Below, one piece after another: positions 8,231 through 17,568 of a stretch of DNA of 64,000 nucleotides (the stretch's first letter is position 1; each line of letters begins with the position of its first letter). This DNA is from Methylocaldum marinum. Lineage in GTDB: Bacteria > Pseudomonadota > Gammaproteobacteria > Methylococcales > Methylococcaceae. Both the position numbers and the translations under genes were made by a program. The stretch is taken from positions 2,952,395 through 3,016,394 of the forward strand of contig NZ_AP017928.1 in NCBI RefSeq assembly GCF_003584645.1. Reading direction: 5' to 3'. The notes below the pieces were generated by a model. It did no database searches, had not been told where the DNA came from, and was given only the letters and a program-made list of their open reading frames with translations.

Positions 8231-9046
8231 ATGTCTCTAGAAAACGTTATCAACGAAGCTTTTGAAGACCGAGCCCAGCTCACCCCAACCTCGACCAGTA
8301 CGGTTATCCGAGATGCCGTTCAGGAAGCCTTGGCGCTGCTCGACAGTGGTCGCGCCCGTGTCGCCGAAAAGAAAAACGGGGACTGGGTCGTCAATCAATG
8401 GCTCAAAAAAGCCGTGCTGTTGTCTTTCCGAATCGCCGACAATCGCATCATGGAAGGGGGTGAAACTAAGTATTTCGACAAGGTTGAACCGAAGTTCGGC
8501 GGCTTGAGGCCGGAACACTTCGCTGCCATGGGCGCCCGTGTGGTGCCGCCGGCGACCGTGCGGCGCGGCGCTTACATCGGCCCCGGCGTCGTGCTGATGC
8601 CGTCATTCGTCAACATCGGCGCGTATGTCGATTCCGGCACTATGGTCGATACCTGGGCTACGGTGGGTTCTTGCGCACAAATCGGCAAGAACGTGCACCT
8701 GTCCGGCGGCGTCGGCATCGGCGGCGTGCTGGAGCCCTTGCAGGCGGCGCCCACCATCATCGAGGACAATTGCTTCATAGGCGCACGCTCGGAGATCGTC
8801 GAAGGGGTTATCGTCGAGGAAGGTTCGGTGATTTCCATGGGTGTGTACATTGGCCAGAGCACCAAGATCTACAACCGCATGACCGGTGAAATCACCTACG
8901 GACGCGTTCCGGCCGGCTCGGTGGTAGTATCCGGAAACCTCCCCGCCAAGGATGGAAGCCACAGCCTTTACTGTGCAGTCATCATCAAGCAAGTGGACGA
9001 AAAAACCCGCAGCAAGGTCGGCATCAACGAACTGCTGCGCGATTAA
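8231..9046 (+). CDS. dapD: Tetrahydrodipicolinate N-succinyltransferase
   Basis: Transfers succinyl from succinyl-CoA to tetrahydrodipicolinate, the step just before DapC. The 271-residue protein has an N-terminal helical domain, then a left-handed beta-helix of hexapeptide repeats (for example [20 protein letters not shown] and [20 protein letters not shown]), and the family motif [14 protein letters not shown]. Such enzymes are trimers. Length matches the E. coli enzyme (274). Co-transcribed with dapC. Confidence 0.96.
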   Translation: MSLENVINEAFEDRAQLTPTSTSTVIRDAVQEALALLDSGRARVAEKKNGDWVVNQWLKKAVLLSFRIADNRIMEGGETKYFDKVEPKFGGLRPEHFAAMGARVVPPATVRRGAYIGPGVVLMPSFVNIGAYVDSGTMVDTWATVGSCAQIGKNVHLSGGVGIGGVLEPLQAAPTIIEDNCFIGARSEIVEGVIVEEGSVISMGVYIGQSTKIYNRMTGEITYGRVPAGSVVVSGNLPAKDGSHSLYCAVIIKQVDEKTRSKVGINELLRD

Positions 9047-9107
9047 TCGATTGTTGAGACGGACAAATCCCTAGCGGACGGCGCCATTCTGACCATGAGG
9101 TAATAAC

Positions 9108-9512
9108 ATGAAAAAATGCCTGTTTTTGAGTCTCGCCCTGCTGTTCACGGCAAACGCTTTCGGCTCCACGGACCATTACATCCGTCGCGAAGGCGATCAC
9201 GTGCAGCATCTCAAAATCCGCAAATTCGGGGACGATGTCAGAGTGAGTATGGACGTGGACTTCGAGCCGACCGGCTCAGCCGAAGAAGGCCGGAGATCAT
9301 GCTCCGCGGAAATTTCTGGCGAAGCCAAAGTTGTCAGCGAAAACGAGATCGTCATGAGAAAACAGGCTGAAGGTGAAGCTCGCTATTGCTCACTGAGGAT
9401 AGTACTGTCCAGCGACGGCGCCAAAGTCGAGCAATCGCCGGATTGTAAATATTTCGTGGCGGGAATCTGCCATTTCGACAGCGAAGAGCAGGAACTCAGA
9501 AAAGTCAAATGA
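9108..9512 (+). CDS. Secreted hypothetical protein, four cysteines
   Basis: A 134-residue protein that I do not recognise. Residues 1-20 form a clear signal peptide (KK followed by LFLSLALLFTANAFGS), so it is exported. The mature part has four cysteines (RSCSAE, RYCSLR, SPDCKY, GICHFD) that could form two disulfides in the periplasm, and many charged residues. AGGTAATAAC precedes the ATG. It lies 61 bases after dapD and is closed by the terminator at 9540-9565. Confidence 0.75.
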   Translation: MKKCLFLSLALLFTANAFGSTDHYIRREGDHVQHLKIRKFGDDVRVSMDVDFEPTGSAEEGRRSCSAEISGEAKVVSENEIVMRKQAEGEARYCSLRIVLSSDGAKVEQSPDCKYFVAGICHFDSEEQELRKVK

Positions 9513-9539
9513 ACGGTAGCACTGTGCGGTGTATGCAAG

Positions 9540-9565
9540 GCCCCGCCGGCTGAGCGGGGCTTTTT
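9540..9565 (+). terminator. Rho-independent terminator
   Basis: Perfect 7-bp stem GCCCCGC (9540-9546) and GCGGGGC (9554-9560) with a CGGCTGA loop, followed by TTTTT. It ends the transcript of the secreted protein at 9108-9512 and possibly that of dapC-dapD. Confidence 0.9.
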
Positions 9566-9616
9566 GTCGGAGAAGAAAAACGAGCCCTTTTTGGCGGGCA
9601 ACCGAGACAAACTCAA

Positions 9617-11017
9617 TTACAACATCGATAAATCCTCCGCCAACTCCATCAAAGTTTGCCTGGGCAGCTTGCCCGTCTCCGAGCGTGGCAGTTTATTCAG
9701 CAGATAAATGCGGCGAGGAAGAAAAACCGGGTCTATGCGCGTCTGCAATTCCGCCAGCAAATCGTCCTTGGTCTTGCCCGGCGCCACGGCGAATACGATC
9801 AGTCGCACAACGCCTTCCGGACCTTCCGGCAAAAAAAAGACCCCGTCGCGAACTCCCTCGATCTCGTTCAACACGTGATTCAGTGCATCGAGGGACGTAC
9901 GCTTGCCTGCAATGTTGACGACATCCGCCTTGCGTCCCAGCAGCTTGAATCGCCTGGCACTACGACATTCGATCAAATCGTTCAAAATAACGGACTCGGA
10001 AAGATGGGCGGCATCGACCCAAGATTTCCCGCCCTTTTCGTGGAAACGCACACCTTCGAACGCCTGCCACATATCTTCTCGGCACGTACGGCGAGAGGCG
10101 ATGGATCCAGCCTCGGTACAGCCGTAAATTTCGAGCACTCGGGTACGAAACAAGATTTCCGCCTTGACGGCCAAATCCCGAGAAAGGGGCGATGTGGCGG
10201 ATAAGATGAATTCGATCTCCGGCAACGCCGCCCCGGCTTTGACAAGAGCCCGAATGTGGAGCGGCGTCGTCACGAGGATCCGTGGTTTCGGGCAACATTC
10301 GAGAGCCGCATGGATATCGGCCGGAAAAAAGGGCTTTCCGGAACAGACCGTCACCCCGCCGAAACAAAGTGGCAATAGTATACTGGCTTCCAAACCGTAC
10401 ATGTGTTGAGGCGGGACCGTAGCAACCACGGTAGCCGACTTTTTCCGCTCCAAACCCAGGCTGGCGGCAATGAGCTGTATGCTTTCCCACAAGGTTCGCC
10501 ACGTCTTGATATGGGCTTGCGGCTGGCCCGTGCTGCCGGACGTGAATGCGATCGCGGCGACCCGATCTCCGGGAACTTCCAAGATGCGGGTATCCTGAGG
10601 GGATGCCAATCGAGCGCTACAATCGTATTGCGCAATCATGTCGAGTCCTCCCGGAGACTCAACGCCGTCGACCAGGCAATAAAGCTGACAATATTTCTCT
10701 TTTATCTGCTGCAAGACCCGTGGAGCCCGGCTGGGCGGCAGCAGATTGATTTGCCCTTTGAGCAAGGCTGCCGCAAAAGCCACGAGAAACCTGTACCGGT
10801 TCTCGCATAGATTGACCATGTAGGGGCGATCCGGGAGATTTCCAGCCAGATTTATAACTTCGTTGGAAAACGCGCCCGAAGTAATGGGTTGACCGTTATC
10901 GATAGCGATTACGCGATCATCGCCAAGTTGATCTATCAAGGGATAGCATGGTCTAAGGGGTATAGCGTCGGCAGAAACGGTTTTGTGTTGATATTTCGTA
11001 AACGGGCTGTTTAACAC
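9617..11017 (-). CDS. AMP-forming acyl-CoA/acyl-carrier ligase, stand-alone
   Basis: A 466-residue adenylate-forming enzyme. Motifs are TSGSTGQP (159-166, P-loop), YGCTEAGS (298-305), GRKADVVNIAGK (361-372) and SETGKLPR with the catalytic Lys450. It should activate a carboxylic acid as its AMP ester and pass it to CoA or a carrier protein. It resembles the ligases of aryl-polyene and fatty-acid-like clusters more than general fatty acid CoA ligases, which are usually 500-560 residues. No acyl carrier protein or ketosynthase gene lies beside it. The start at 11017 is a GTG without a clear ribosome site. Convergent with the preceding gene. The substrate is not deducible here. Confidence 0.85.
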   Translation of the reverse strand: MLNSPFTKYQHKTVSADAIPLRPCYPLIDQLGDDRVIAIDNGQPITSGAFSNEVINLAGNLPDRPYMVNLCENRYRFLVAFAAALLKGQINLLPPSRAPRVLQQIKEKYCQLYCLVDGVESPGGLDMIAQYDCSARLASPQDTRILEVPGDRVAAIAFTSGSTGQPQAHIKTWRTLWESIQLIAASLGLERKKSATVVATVPPQHMYGLEASILLPLCFGGVTVCSGKPFFPADIHAALECCPKPRILVTTPLHIRALVKAGAALPEIEFILSATSPLSRDLAVKAEILFRTRVLEIYGCTEAGSIASRRTCREDMWQAFEGVRFHEKGGKSWVDAAHLSESVILNDLIECRSARRFKLLGRKADVVNIAGKRTSLDALNHVLNEIEGVRDGVFFLPEGPEGVVRLIVFAVAPGKTKDDLLAELQTRIDPVFLPRRIYLLNKLPRSETGKLPRQTLMELAEDLSML

Positions 11018-11341
11018 GGATGTTATTTCGCTGTTTTTGGAATAAGCCTTGTGTAAAAACTATACGAGAAGCGCTGGAGTACATAAAGCAGCGGGATGTA
11101 CGGCTGCCGTATCACTCGCTTCAGGATATTTGGATTTTCGTTGCGGGATATTCGCCGGATCGAAACATCTCAAATCATTACGCGAGTTCGGGAGCGACAT
11201 ACGGCAAAAATGCCTCCAAAGTCGTCTTAACTCGACGGATAAATTTACAAGCTTCGGCATAATCTGGTATTAAGGGTATGGCGCTTCGATTTCGCGCGGT
11301 CCGATGTCGATCTAAGTTCAACAACCTCAAGGAGAGTTCCA
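11018..11341. other. Intergenic region between divergent genes
   Basis: 324 bases between the acyl ligase (minus) and the DUF3015 gene (plus), so it must carry both promoters. For the plus strand TTTACA (11244-11249), 17 bases and GTATTA (11267-11272) is a weak candidate. A strong AAGGAGAG precedes the DUF3015 ATG. Open frames here on the plus strand lack recognisable content. Confidence 0.4.
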
Positions 11342-11854
11342 ATGAAGAAGATAATGATAATAGTGGGTGGTTTGTTGTTAATCGGTCCTATCCTCGCTCA
11401 CTCGACCAACCACACCCACGGCCCCGGGTCCGTGGGAGACGGAGCAAGTGGTTGCGGGTGGGGGGCACTGCTGTTCGACGGCAACGACGGTGTCGGAGCC
11501 CATGTACTCGCTGTTACCACCAATAATAGCTTCGGCAACAACACCTTTGGCTTATCTTCCGGCACCAACGGCTGTAACGCCGACCAGACCATTCGCTACA
11601 GGGGCGGCCGAGTTTACATCGGCGCCAATATGACTAAACTGGCTGAGGACATGTCTCGCGGAAGCGGCGAAACGCTTGCCGGGCTATCCGAAATTATGGG
11701 CATCGCAGTAGAAGATCGTCCTGCCTTTTATGCAGTGGTGAAAAAACATTTTGCCGTCATTTTTCCTCGAGAATCCGTAACCGGCGACGAAGTGATGGAC
11801 GCTTTGCTCGTTGTAATGAAATCCGACTCGACGTTGTCGAAGTACACAGGCTGA
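11342..11854 (+). CDS. DUF3015 family secreted protein
   Basis: A 170-residue exported protein of the DUF3015 family, of unknown function. Residues 1-20 are a signal peptide (MKKIMIIVGGLLLIGPILAH). The mature N-terminus is Gly/Asn/Cys-rich with SGCGWGALLFDG and SSGTNGCNAD, the usual DUF3015 pattern, and the C-terminal half is helical (MTKLAEDMSRGSGETLAGL). The start is fixed by AAGGAGAG just upstream. The next gene, a DUF4105 protein, begins 8 bases after its stop; the two probably form an envelope operon with the downstream hydrolase. Confidence 0.87.
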   Translation: MKKIMIIVGGLLLIGPILAHSTNHTHGPGSVGDGASGCGWGALLFDGNDGVGAHVLAVTTNNSFGNNTFGLSSGTNGCNADQTIRYRGGRVYIGANMTKLAEDMSRGSGETLAGLSEIMGIAVEDRPAFYAVVKKHFAVIFPRESVTGDEVMDALLVVMKSDSTLSKYTG

Positions 11855-11862
11855 ACCACTAC

Positions 11863-13794
11863 TTGCGAGGCGCTGAGTGTAACGCGAAGCGCCTCCGCAC
11901 TTTTTCCGCCGTGAGATCGGCATTATCCCTAGCTGTCGTTCTAGCGCTTCAGGCGGCGTTTCTCGATGCTTTCGGGTCGGGAGATGATACAACATGGCTG
12001 CTACGGGCGCAGGCTATGCAGCTCCATGAAGATCCTCAGTGGCTAGCTCTTGTCCATTACCGACGCACCGTGTTCGGCAACTGGGTCAGCGATGCGGATG
12101 ACCCCGACTTTTTTCTCGCCAAAACGGGCAAACACGATCCTGAAGCCGAGTTGTCGGCTACTCTTAGAGCCTTTTCCGCTCCCGGAGGGGGAGATCAGCA
12201 TGCCCGGTGCCGATTTCCCGCACGCTATTATTGGCTGAAGAGTCGGCTCGAACTTGGTAGGGCGGCCCTCTCGGATCAGCACTGCAAGGCATTTTCGGAA
12301 TGGGCCCAAACTTTGAACGCTCATTCGGTTAGCCTCATTTTCCCCGCATCATATCTGAACAGTCCGTCATCGATGTTCGGCCACACTTTCCTCCGCCTGG
12401 ACCGCAAGAATCAGAGCGACGATGCGCACCTGTTGGCCTATACGATCAATTACGCTGCGGACGTGAATATGGCGGACAACGAACTGTTCTACGCCTATCG
12501 AGGCCTGTTCGGAGGTTATCCAGGCGTGATATCGGTACAGCCGTTTTATGAAAAAGTTCAAGAGTACAGCGATTTCGAAAATCGCGATATCTGGGAATAT
12601 ACCTTAGACCTCTCTCCCGGCGAAACCGTACAACTGATTCGGCATGTGTGGGAAATTCAGCCTGTTCGTTTCGACTATTTCTTTATTGGAGAAAACTGCT
12701 CATACCGCGTCTTAAGCCTGCTGGATGCCGTTCGTCCCGGCCTCGGCCTTCGAGAGAAATTTCCCTATCGCTCGATTCCCTCTGATACCGTACGTGCCAT
12801 CGTTGATGCCGGCTTGGTCAAATCCGTCAATTACCGTGCTTCCGCGGCCACCGTATTGAACGCGCATACACGCCAGCTCACGATGGGCCAGCGCCGTATC
12901 GCCCGGCAGCTGGCCAATGGAGAAATCCCCCTTGACAGCGATGAGATTGAGTCGCTAGCAGCCACCGAGCGAACCAAAACTCTCGAAGTGGCGTACGAAT
13001 GGTTACGCTATCGAACTTTGGCCGACAAGTTGCCCCGGGACAGTGTTGCCGACCTGAGTTATAAACTCCTTCTGGCGCGAAGCCGGATAGACTCACCATC
13101 GCCGTTGAAGCTTCCGCAACGTCCCGCGGCACGGGATGATGAGGGGCACAAACCCTGGCGTGCGGACCTCGGGTTCGGTTTTTTGGACCACACGGCGTTC
13201 GGCTCATTACGACTGCGCTCCGCCTACCACGATTTGACCGATCCCGCACCCGGCTACCGCCTGGGAGCACAAATCAAGTTCCTCGATGCCAGATTCCGGT
13301 ACTATGAAAACAACAGATTTCAGGTCGAAGCCGTCGATGTCATCGATATCGCCTCGTTAACGCCGCGTACGGGATTTATCAACCCCCTGTCTTGGACAAT
13401 CGGATTAGGTGCCCGGCGAAAACTACTTGAATCCAGCCGACCGATGGTCGGTTATTTGGACGGAGGCATAGGCTTGAGTTATGGCGTCGGCAGCGGAATG
13501 ATCTTCGGCCTAATGGACGCCACACTCGAAACCGGCGCAGCAATTCCATCCGGTGCCGATATCGGGTTCGGCCCTCGGATCGGCTTTCTATATCGGGGCT
13601 TGGGCGGACAAGGGCTTTTGGACTTCCGAATCGACTGCTTCATCGTAAACGAGGACTATTGCGCCGGGGGCATACGCTTGGACCACACCGTAAATCTGGG
13701 CCGGGATTATGCCCTCAATCTGAGGCTGGGGCGGGAACGTGGAGAGAACAGCTATGCGAGTGAATTTCTTTTATCGGTTCGCCGCTATTTTTGA
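11863..13794 (+). CDS. DUF4105 (Lnb N-terminal-like) periplasmic/outer-membrane protein
   Basis: A protein of up to 643 residues with an N-terminal hydrophobic export segment and a DUF4105 domain. Typical stretches are NSPSSMFGHTFLRLDR, YTINYAAD, FGGYPGVISVQPFY, RDIWEYTLDLSPGE and the Cys-containing FFIGENCSYRVLSLLDA. The C-terminal 200 residues, rich in alternating beta-like strands and ending in RRYF, look like an outer-membrane barrel segment (inference). The DUF4105 core is related to NlpC/P60-like lysozyme or lacto-N-biosidase chaperone folds; its function is unproven. The start is uncertain: TTG at 11863 or GTG at 11911. It overlaps the following hydrolase gene as TTGA. Confidence 0.85.
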   Translation: MRGAECNAKRLRTFSAVRSALSLAVVLALQAAFLDAFGSGDDTTWLLRAQAMQLHEDPQWLALVHYRRTVFGNWVSDADDPDFFLAKTGKHDPEAELSATLRAFSAPGGGDQHARCRFPARYYWLKSRLELGRAALSDQHCKAFSEWAQTLNAHSVSLIFPASYLNSPSSMFGHTFLRLDRKNQSDDAHLLAYTINYAADVNMADNELFYAYRGLFGGYPGVISVQPFYEKVQEYSDFENRDIWEYTLDLSPGETVQLIRHVWEIQPVRFDYFFIGENCSYRVLSLLDAVRPGLGLREKFPYRSIPSDTVRAIVDAGLVKSVNYRASAATVLNAHTRQLTMGQRRIARQLANGEIPLDSDEIESLAATERTKTLEVAYEWLRYRTLADKLPRDSVADLSYKLLLARSRIDSPSPLKLPQRPAARDDEGHKPWRADLGFGFLDHTAFGSLRLRSAYHDLTDPAPGYRLGAQIKFLDARFRYYENNRFQVEAVDVIDIASLTPRTGFINPLSWTIGLGARRKLLESSRPMVGYLDGGIGLSYGVGSGMIFGLMDATLETGAAIPSGADIGFGPRIGFLYRGLGGQGLLDFRIDCFIVNEDYCAGGIRLDHTVNLGRDYALNLRLGRERGENSYASEFLLSVRRYF

Positions 13795-14690
13795 AAGATC
13801 GGAAGAGACAATTCCTTCGCTCTTATCTCCGTTCGTCACGAAGAATTGACGTGCGCCGCCACTTAATCCAAAAGCTTTTGATCATTCCATTTGTCCTTGG
13901 TTTTTATGGATGCGCCAGTCTTCTTTTTTACCCTGATCGAACGATCCGCCTTACTCCCGATGCCCTAGGACTGAACTACGAAGATGTGAACCTGTCCACT
14001 CCAGACGACATCAAACTACACGGCTGGTTTTTGTCGGCTCAGGGCCAACCGCGGGGAACGATATTCTTTCTCCATGGCAATGCCCAGAACATCAGTACGC
14101 ACATATTCAGCGTCGCCTGGCTTACGGAAATTGGATATCAGGTCTTCCTTCTCGACTATCGTGGATATGGTTTGTCAGAAGGCTCACCGGGTCTGCCGGA
14201 GGTATTAACCGATGTGGCTGCCGGCTTCAATTGGCTCGTCACCGATTCTCGCGTATCAACAAGGCCGGTGTTCCTCCTAGGTCAAAGCCTCGGAGCGAAC
14301 TTAGCCGCTTATTTCGCGGGCGCAAATCCGGCTGTCCGCAGGCAACTTTCCGGAATTGTTCTGGATGCGCCTTTCGCCAGCTATAGCGACATCACTCGTG
14401 AAAAACTGGCCCAAATCCCGCTTACATGGTTGTTTCAGTATCCGCTGTCCAGGCTGATGCCAGATGAATACAGCCCAATCAGAAATATTGCGGATATATC
14501 GCCGGTATCATTGGTCATCATCTGCAGCGAAACGGATGATATCGTACCAGCGTCTCACAGCATCAAACTCTTCGAAGCGGCCGGAGCGCCCAAAGCACTC
14601 TGGATCACTCAAGGCCCGCACATAGCCACCTTCGGGCAGGAGCAAAACCGTCAGCGCCTGCTTTTCTTTCTCGAGGCGCATGTGCGTTAA
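13791..14690 (+). CDS. Alpha/beta hydrolase, probable lipoprotein
   Basis: A serine hydrolase of the BEM46/YfhR-like alpha/beta family. Visible elements are the oxyanion HGNAQN (95-100), the nucleophile elbow GQSLGA (Ser166), acid Asp250 in TDDIVP and His277 in GPHIAT. An N-terminal hydrophobic segment ends LGFYGC, a plausible lipobox, suggesting membrane anchoring. It starts with TTG overlapping the previous stop (TTGA), or with GTG at 13851, which would place the lipobox at the usual distance from the N-terminus. The substrate is unknown; co-transcription with two exported proteins points to an envelope role. Confidence 0.85.
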   Translation: MKDRKRQFLRSYLRSSRRIDVRRHLIQKLLIIPFVLGFYGCASLLFYPDRTIRLTPDALGLNYEDVNLSTPDDIKLHGWFLSAQGQPRGTIFFLHGNAQNISTHIFSVAWLTEIGYQVFLLDYRGYGLSEGSPGLPEVLTDVAAGFNWLVTDSRVSTRPVFLLGQSLGANLAAYFAGANPAVRRQLSGIVLDAPFASYSDITREKLAQIPLTWLFQYPLSRLMPDEYSPIRNIADISPVSLVIICSETDDIVPASHSIKLFEAAGAPKALWITQGPHIATFGQEQNRQRLLFFLEAHVR

Positions 14691-14708
14691 ATCCTCAAGC
14701 CGACGACC

Positions 14709-15446
14709 TCACGGGTTGAACGAGAGGGGCATCCCAAGCTTCAACTCGAGTTCGCGGTCGGCGCGTCCCCGGTTGACTGCGATTTCGATCAGTCCCATCG
14801 AATTCTGATACCAAAAGACTTCGCCGACCGGTACTGAACAGAAGGAATTTCCCTGCGTAACCGTCCTGCCGTTCATACAAAGCGTCTTTCGGTCAAACTC
14901 AGGGCTGTATCGCATTCCGGTCATAGCATTGCCGTAGTGATCGAAATAGATTATTTCGGCAAGATCGGGCGGCCATGCCGCCAATTCAGACTTACAGTAA
15001 CTGTGGTTAGCCCAATCGAAATCGCGACCGGCGATGCGTGCGGCAATAGGAGCAAACACATCGCGGCCATGAAAACTGGACGAAAGCTTCGCCGGGCGCC
15101 AGTCTATGACCCGCCATTCCGAATCGGCCGAGTGCACTGCCACTGTGTTGAAGAGACCATTATCCGGCCCCACAAACCATTGGCCGTTTGCTTCGACCAC
15201 AACCGGCAAGCGTTCACCACCGACCCCGGGATCGACAACGGCGAGGAACACGCTACCAACGGGAAGCACTTTGCTGAGGGCTGCCAACAGATATGAACTC
15301 CGGCGGGGTTCACCCACTGGCGCATTGCTTACGAGATTCACGCAACCGACGCCCGGCGCCAGCATTCTCAGAACCGCTTCCATTTGCCCTAGATATGGCC
15401 CCTCGGCCCCGAAATCGGTAAACAGAAAAATCAATCCCGCCGTCAC
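14709..15446 (-). CDS. SAM hydrolase (SAM hydroxide adenosyltransferase, DUF62)
   Basis: A 245-residue member of the DUF62 family, which cleaves S-adenosylmethionine with water to adenosine and methionine; fluorinases and chlorinases are related. It shows FLFTDFGAEGPYLGQMEAVL with the conserved Asp, VVDPGVGGER, FVGPDNGLF and FHGRDVFAPIAA. These residues fit the hydrolase type with its Asp/Arg/His triad rather than the halogenases (family knowledge). Convergent with the hydrolase gene and 27 bases after the tatC stop on the same strand. The physiological role of the family is poorly understood. Confidence 0.9.
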   Translation of the reverse strand: MTAGLIFLFTDFGAEGPYLGQMEAVLRMLAPGVGCVNLVSNAPVGEPRRSSYLLAALSKVLPVGSVFLAVVDPGVGGERLPVVVEANGQWFVGPDNGLFNTVAVHSADSEWRVIDWRPAKLSSSFHGRDVFAPIAARIAGRDFDWANHSYCKSELAAWPPDLAEIIYFDHYGNAMTGMRYSPEFDRKTLCMNGRTVTQGNSFCSVPVGEVFWYQNSMGLIEIAVNRGRADRELELKLGMPLSFNP

Positions 15447-15473
15447 TGATAGAGTTCCAGCAACGAGTTACGC

Positions 15474-16223
15474 CTACTCGTCTTGAAAGTCCGGAATCTG
15501 TTCTGAATGCCTAGGACGAAACAATCGCGAAAAAACCAGCCCTAACTCGAACAGTAGCCAGATCGGCACTGCCAGCAGACATTGAGAAACCACCTCCGGC
15601 GGAGACAGTACCATGCCGACGACAAACGCGCCGACGATGATGTAAGGTCGTTTTTCCGACAGGCTCTCTCGTGTCGAAATTCCGCTCCAAATTAGAATGA
15701 TGGTTGCGATCGGAACCTGAAACGAGACTCCGAAAGCAAAAAACAATGTCAATACGAAATCGAGATAATGGGTAATATCGGTCATTACCGCCACACCAAC
15801 CGGCGCCGTTGCGGTCAGGAAGCCAAAAATGAGGGGGAAGACCACGTAATAGGCAAACGCCATACCGCCATAAAACAGTACTGTGCTTGCAAAGAGAAGC
15901 GGCAGTACCAGCCTGCGCTCATGTTCATACAAGCCCGGAGCGATAAAGGCCCAAGCCTGGTAGAGAATATACGGCATCGACAAGAAAACCGCGGCCACCA
16001 GCGTAAGCTTAAACGGAGTCAGAAATGGCGACGCGACATCGATCGCGATCATCTGGGATCCTGGCGGCAAGTGCCTCATGAGTGGCCCGGCGAAATAAGC
16101 ATAAATCTCGTTAGCAAAATAAGCCATGCCCATAAAGACAAATAAAACCACGAGTATGCATCGCAGAAGTCTGTCCCGTAATTCCACCAGATGTGAAATA
16201 AACGTTTGCTCAGTATCTTCCAT
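15474..16223 (-). CDS. tatC: Sec-independent translocase TatC
   Basis: Polytopic core of the twin-arginine translocase in the inner membrane, which binds the RR signal peptide. The 249-residue product starts [20 protein letters not shown], with the conserved cytoplasmic N-terminus and glutamate, and has six hydrophobic segments. Phe and Pro motifs include [10 protein letters not shown] and [18 protein letters not shown] start it at 16223; the frame stays open to 16316 but the extra residues are not TatC. It overlaps tatB by 14 bases. Confidence 0.95.
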   Translation of the reverse strand: MEDTEQTFISHLVELRDRLLRCILVVLFVFMGMAYFANEIYAYFAGPLMRHLPPGSQMIAIDVASPFLTPFKLTLVAAVFLSMPYILYQAWAFIAPGLYEHERRLVLPLLFASTVLFYGGMAFAYYVVFPLIFGFLTATAPVGVAVMTDITHYLDFVLTLFFAFGVSFQVPIATIILIWSGISTRESLSEKRPYIIVGAFVVGMVLSPPEVVSQCLLAVPIWLLFELGLVFSRLFRPRHSEQIPDFQDE

Positions 16224-16569
16224 CTGTCCCCGGTTCTGCTTTTTCCGATTCACCATCTTTCTCCTCAGACAGGATATCGTCTCGGTCCGCTTCGTATGAC
16301 GCGGAGTTGGAGGCACGTCCCTCCTCCTTATCGAGGCGATCGGTGGTGGACAGCAACTCTACCTTCCTCTTTTCTTCCATTAAGGATTGACGTAGTTCTT
16401 GCAGTTGCAGCTCATGGTCAATTTCCTGCCTGACCGACGCAGCCATGGCACGCGCCTTTCTTATCCAAAGCGCCACTTCTCTCGCCACTTTGGGCAAGCG
16501 TTCTGGACCGAATACCAGAAGCGACACCACACCTACTAAAACCAATTCCCAAAAGCCGATATCGAACAT
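16210..16569 (-). CDS. tatB: Sec-independent translocase TatB
   Basis: Single-span subunit that forms the receptor complex with TatC. The 119-residue product begins [27 protein letters not shown], the canonical TatB transmembrane helix with Glu8 and the FGP hinge, followed by an amphipathic helix and a long acidic, low-complexity cytoplasmic tail. The start at 16569 follows family alignment. It lies 16 bases after tatA and overlaps tatC. Confidence 0.95.
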   Translation of the reverse strand: MFDIGFWELVLVGVVSLLVFGPERLPKVAREVALWIRKARAMAASVRQEIDHELQLQELRQSLMEEKRKVELLSTTDRLDKEEGRASNSASYEADRDDILSEEKDGESEKAEPGTDGRY

Positions 16570-16585
16570 GCGTTTTCGACTGTTG

Positions 16586-16786
16586 TCAGGTCTTGTCTTT
16601 GCTCTCGTGGACAGCTTCCCCGTCGATCGTCCGCCCGGTCTTATCGTCCTCGCCGTCACTCATGGCACTGCGAAAACTTTTGATTGCCGAGCCCAAATCG
16701 CCTCCGATGTTGCGTAGCCGTTTCGTACCGAACAGCAACAGCACGATCAGAAATAGGAGCAATAGCTCCCAAACACCTATACCCAT
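16586..16786 (-). CDS. tatA: Sec-independent translocase TatA
   Basis: Pore-forming subunit of the twin-arginine translocase. At 66 residues it has the short N-terminal transmembrane helix [20 protein letters not shown], the FGTKRL hinge and amphipathic helix ([20 protein letters not shown]), then a charged tail. GGAGA lies six bases before the ATG. It heads tatABC; the order and tight spacing are the usual ones. Confidence 0.95.
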   Translation of the reverse strand: MGIGVWELLLLFLIVLLLFGTKRLRNIGGDLGSAIKSFRSAMSDGEDDKTGRTIDGEAVHESKDKT

Positions 16787-17187
16787 CTACGTTCTCCAAA
16801 GTGCAATCGGACATACGCCCGAAATATACTAGCCGATTCGTGTCGCAAAAATAACCTGGTGTCTTCCCCGTAGTTGACGCCTCGTACGACGTACCACGTT
16901 TCGTGGGCCGTGATCATTTCCATATTCTAAAAAGAATTTTCACCCAATTTAATCCGAATTGGTCAGTCTAAATCTCAGACAAGATTAAAGCCAATAAGTT
17001 AAACCGTAGCAGGTAATCAAATTGCGACACCTGAAACCGACATCGCAGCACTTCCCCGCCTTGTACTTGGCGCGATCACGCGATCTGCCTCCACGGGCGG
17101 CGCTTAACACCTCCACGCCGGGTTGCGACTCCTTTGGTTTTTCCGGATAATTCCCGACTCGAACGAACCTACCCACAGGTTTACAAT
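16787..17187. other. Divergent intergenic region tatA/panD
   Basis: 401 bases with no intact gene. It should hold the promoters of tatABC (minus) and panD (plus); I see no strongly matching -35/-10 pair for either. The minus strand between about 16985 and 17176 encodes what looks like the tail of a decayed sulfatase-modifying-factor domain (separate entry). Confidence 0.45.
16985..17176 (-). pseudogene. Possible remnant of an FGE/SUMF1-type domain
   Basis: A short open stretch whose C-terminal part reads [12 protein letters not shown]...[10 protein letters not shown]. Formylglycine-generating-enzyme-like (SUMF1) domains end in a similar RGGSW...(about 20-30)...GFRC pattern. Here the spacing is shortened and no upstream part of the domain is present, so if the resemblance is real this is a decayed fragment. 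The match is by eye and weak. Confidence 0.25.
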
Positions 17188-17568
17188 ATGCAAACGACGA
17201 TGCTTAAAGCAAAATTACACAGGGCTAGGGTGACACACTCGGAACTTGAGTACGAGGGCTCTTGTGCCATTGATGGTTTGCTACTTGAGCGCTCGGGGAT
17301 CAGAGAGTACGAACAGATCCACATCTATAACGTCAATAACGGCCAACGATTCACAACATACGCTATTCGCGCCCAAGAAGGTTCCGGCGTCATCTCGGTG
17401 AACGGCGCGGCTGCTCGGCTCGCCTCTCCCGGCGATATAGTGATTATCTGTGCCTATATAGGCTTGAATCAGAATGAACTCATTGGCTATAAACCCACGC
17501 TGCTTTATCTCGGCGAGCATAACCAAATTATCCGCACGGGGCATGCAGTTCCAGTACAAGCAGCCTAA
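17188..17568 (+). CDS. panD: Aspartate 1-decarboxylase
   Basis: Pyruvoyl enzyme that makes beta-alanine from aspartate for pantothenate and coenzyme A. The 126-residue proenzyme starts [20 protein letters not shown] and self-cleaves between Gly24 and Ser25 in EYEGSC to give the pyruvoyl group. Other conserved parts are [13 protein letters not shown] and [19 protein letters not shown]. Length equals the E. coli protein. The ATG at 17188 is chosen by alignment; an AGG lies about nine bases before it. Confidence 0.96.
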   Translation: MQTTMLKAKLHRARVTHSELEYEGSCAIDGLLLERSGIREYEQIHIYNVNNGQRFTTYAIRAQEGSGVISVNGAAARLASPGDIVIICAYIGLNQNELIGYKPTLLYLGEHNQIIRTGHAVPVQAA

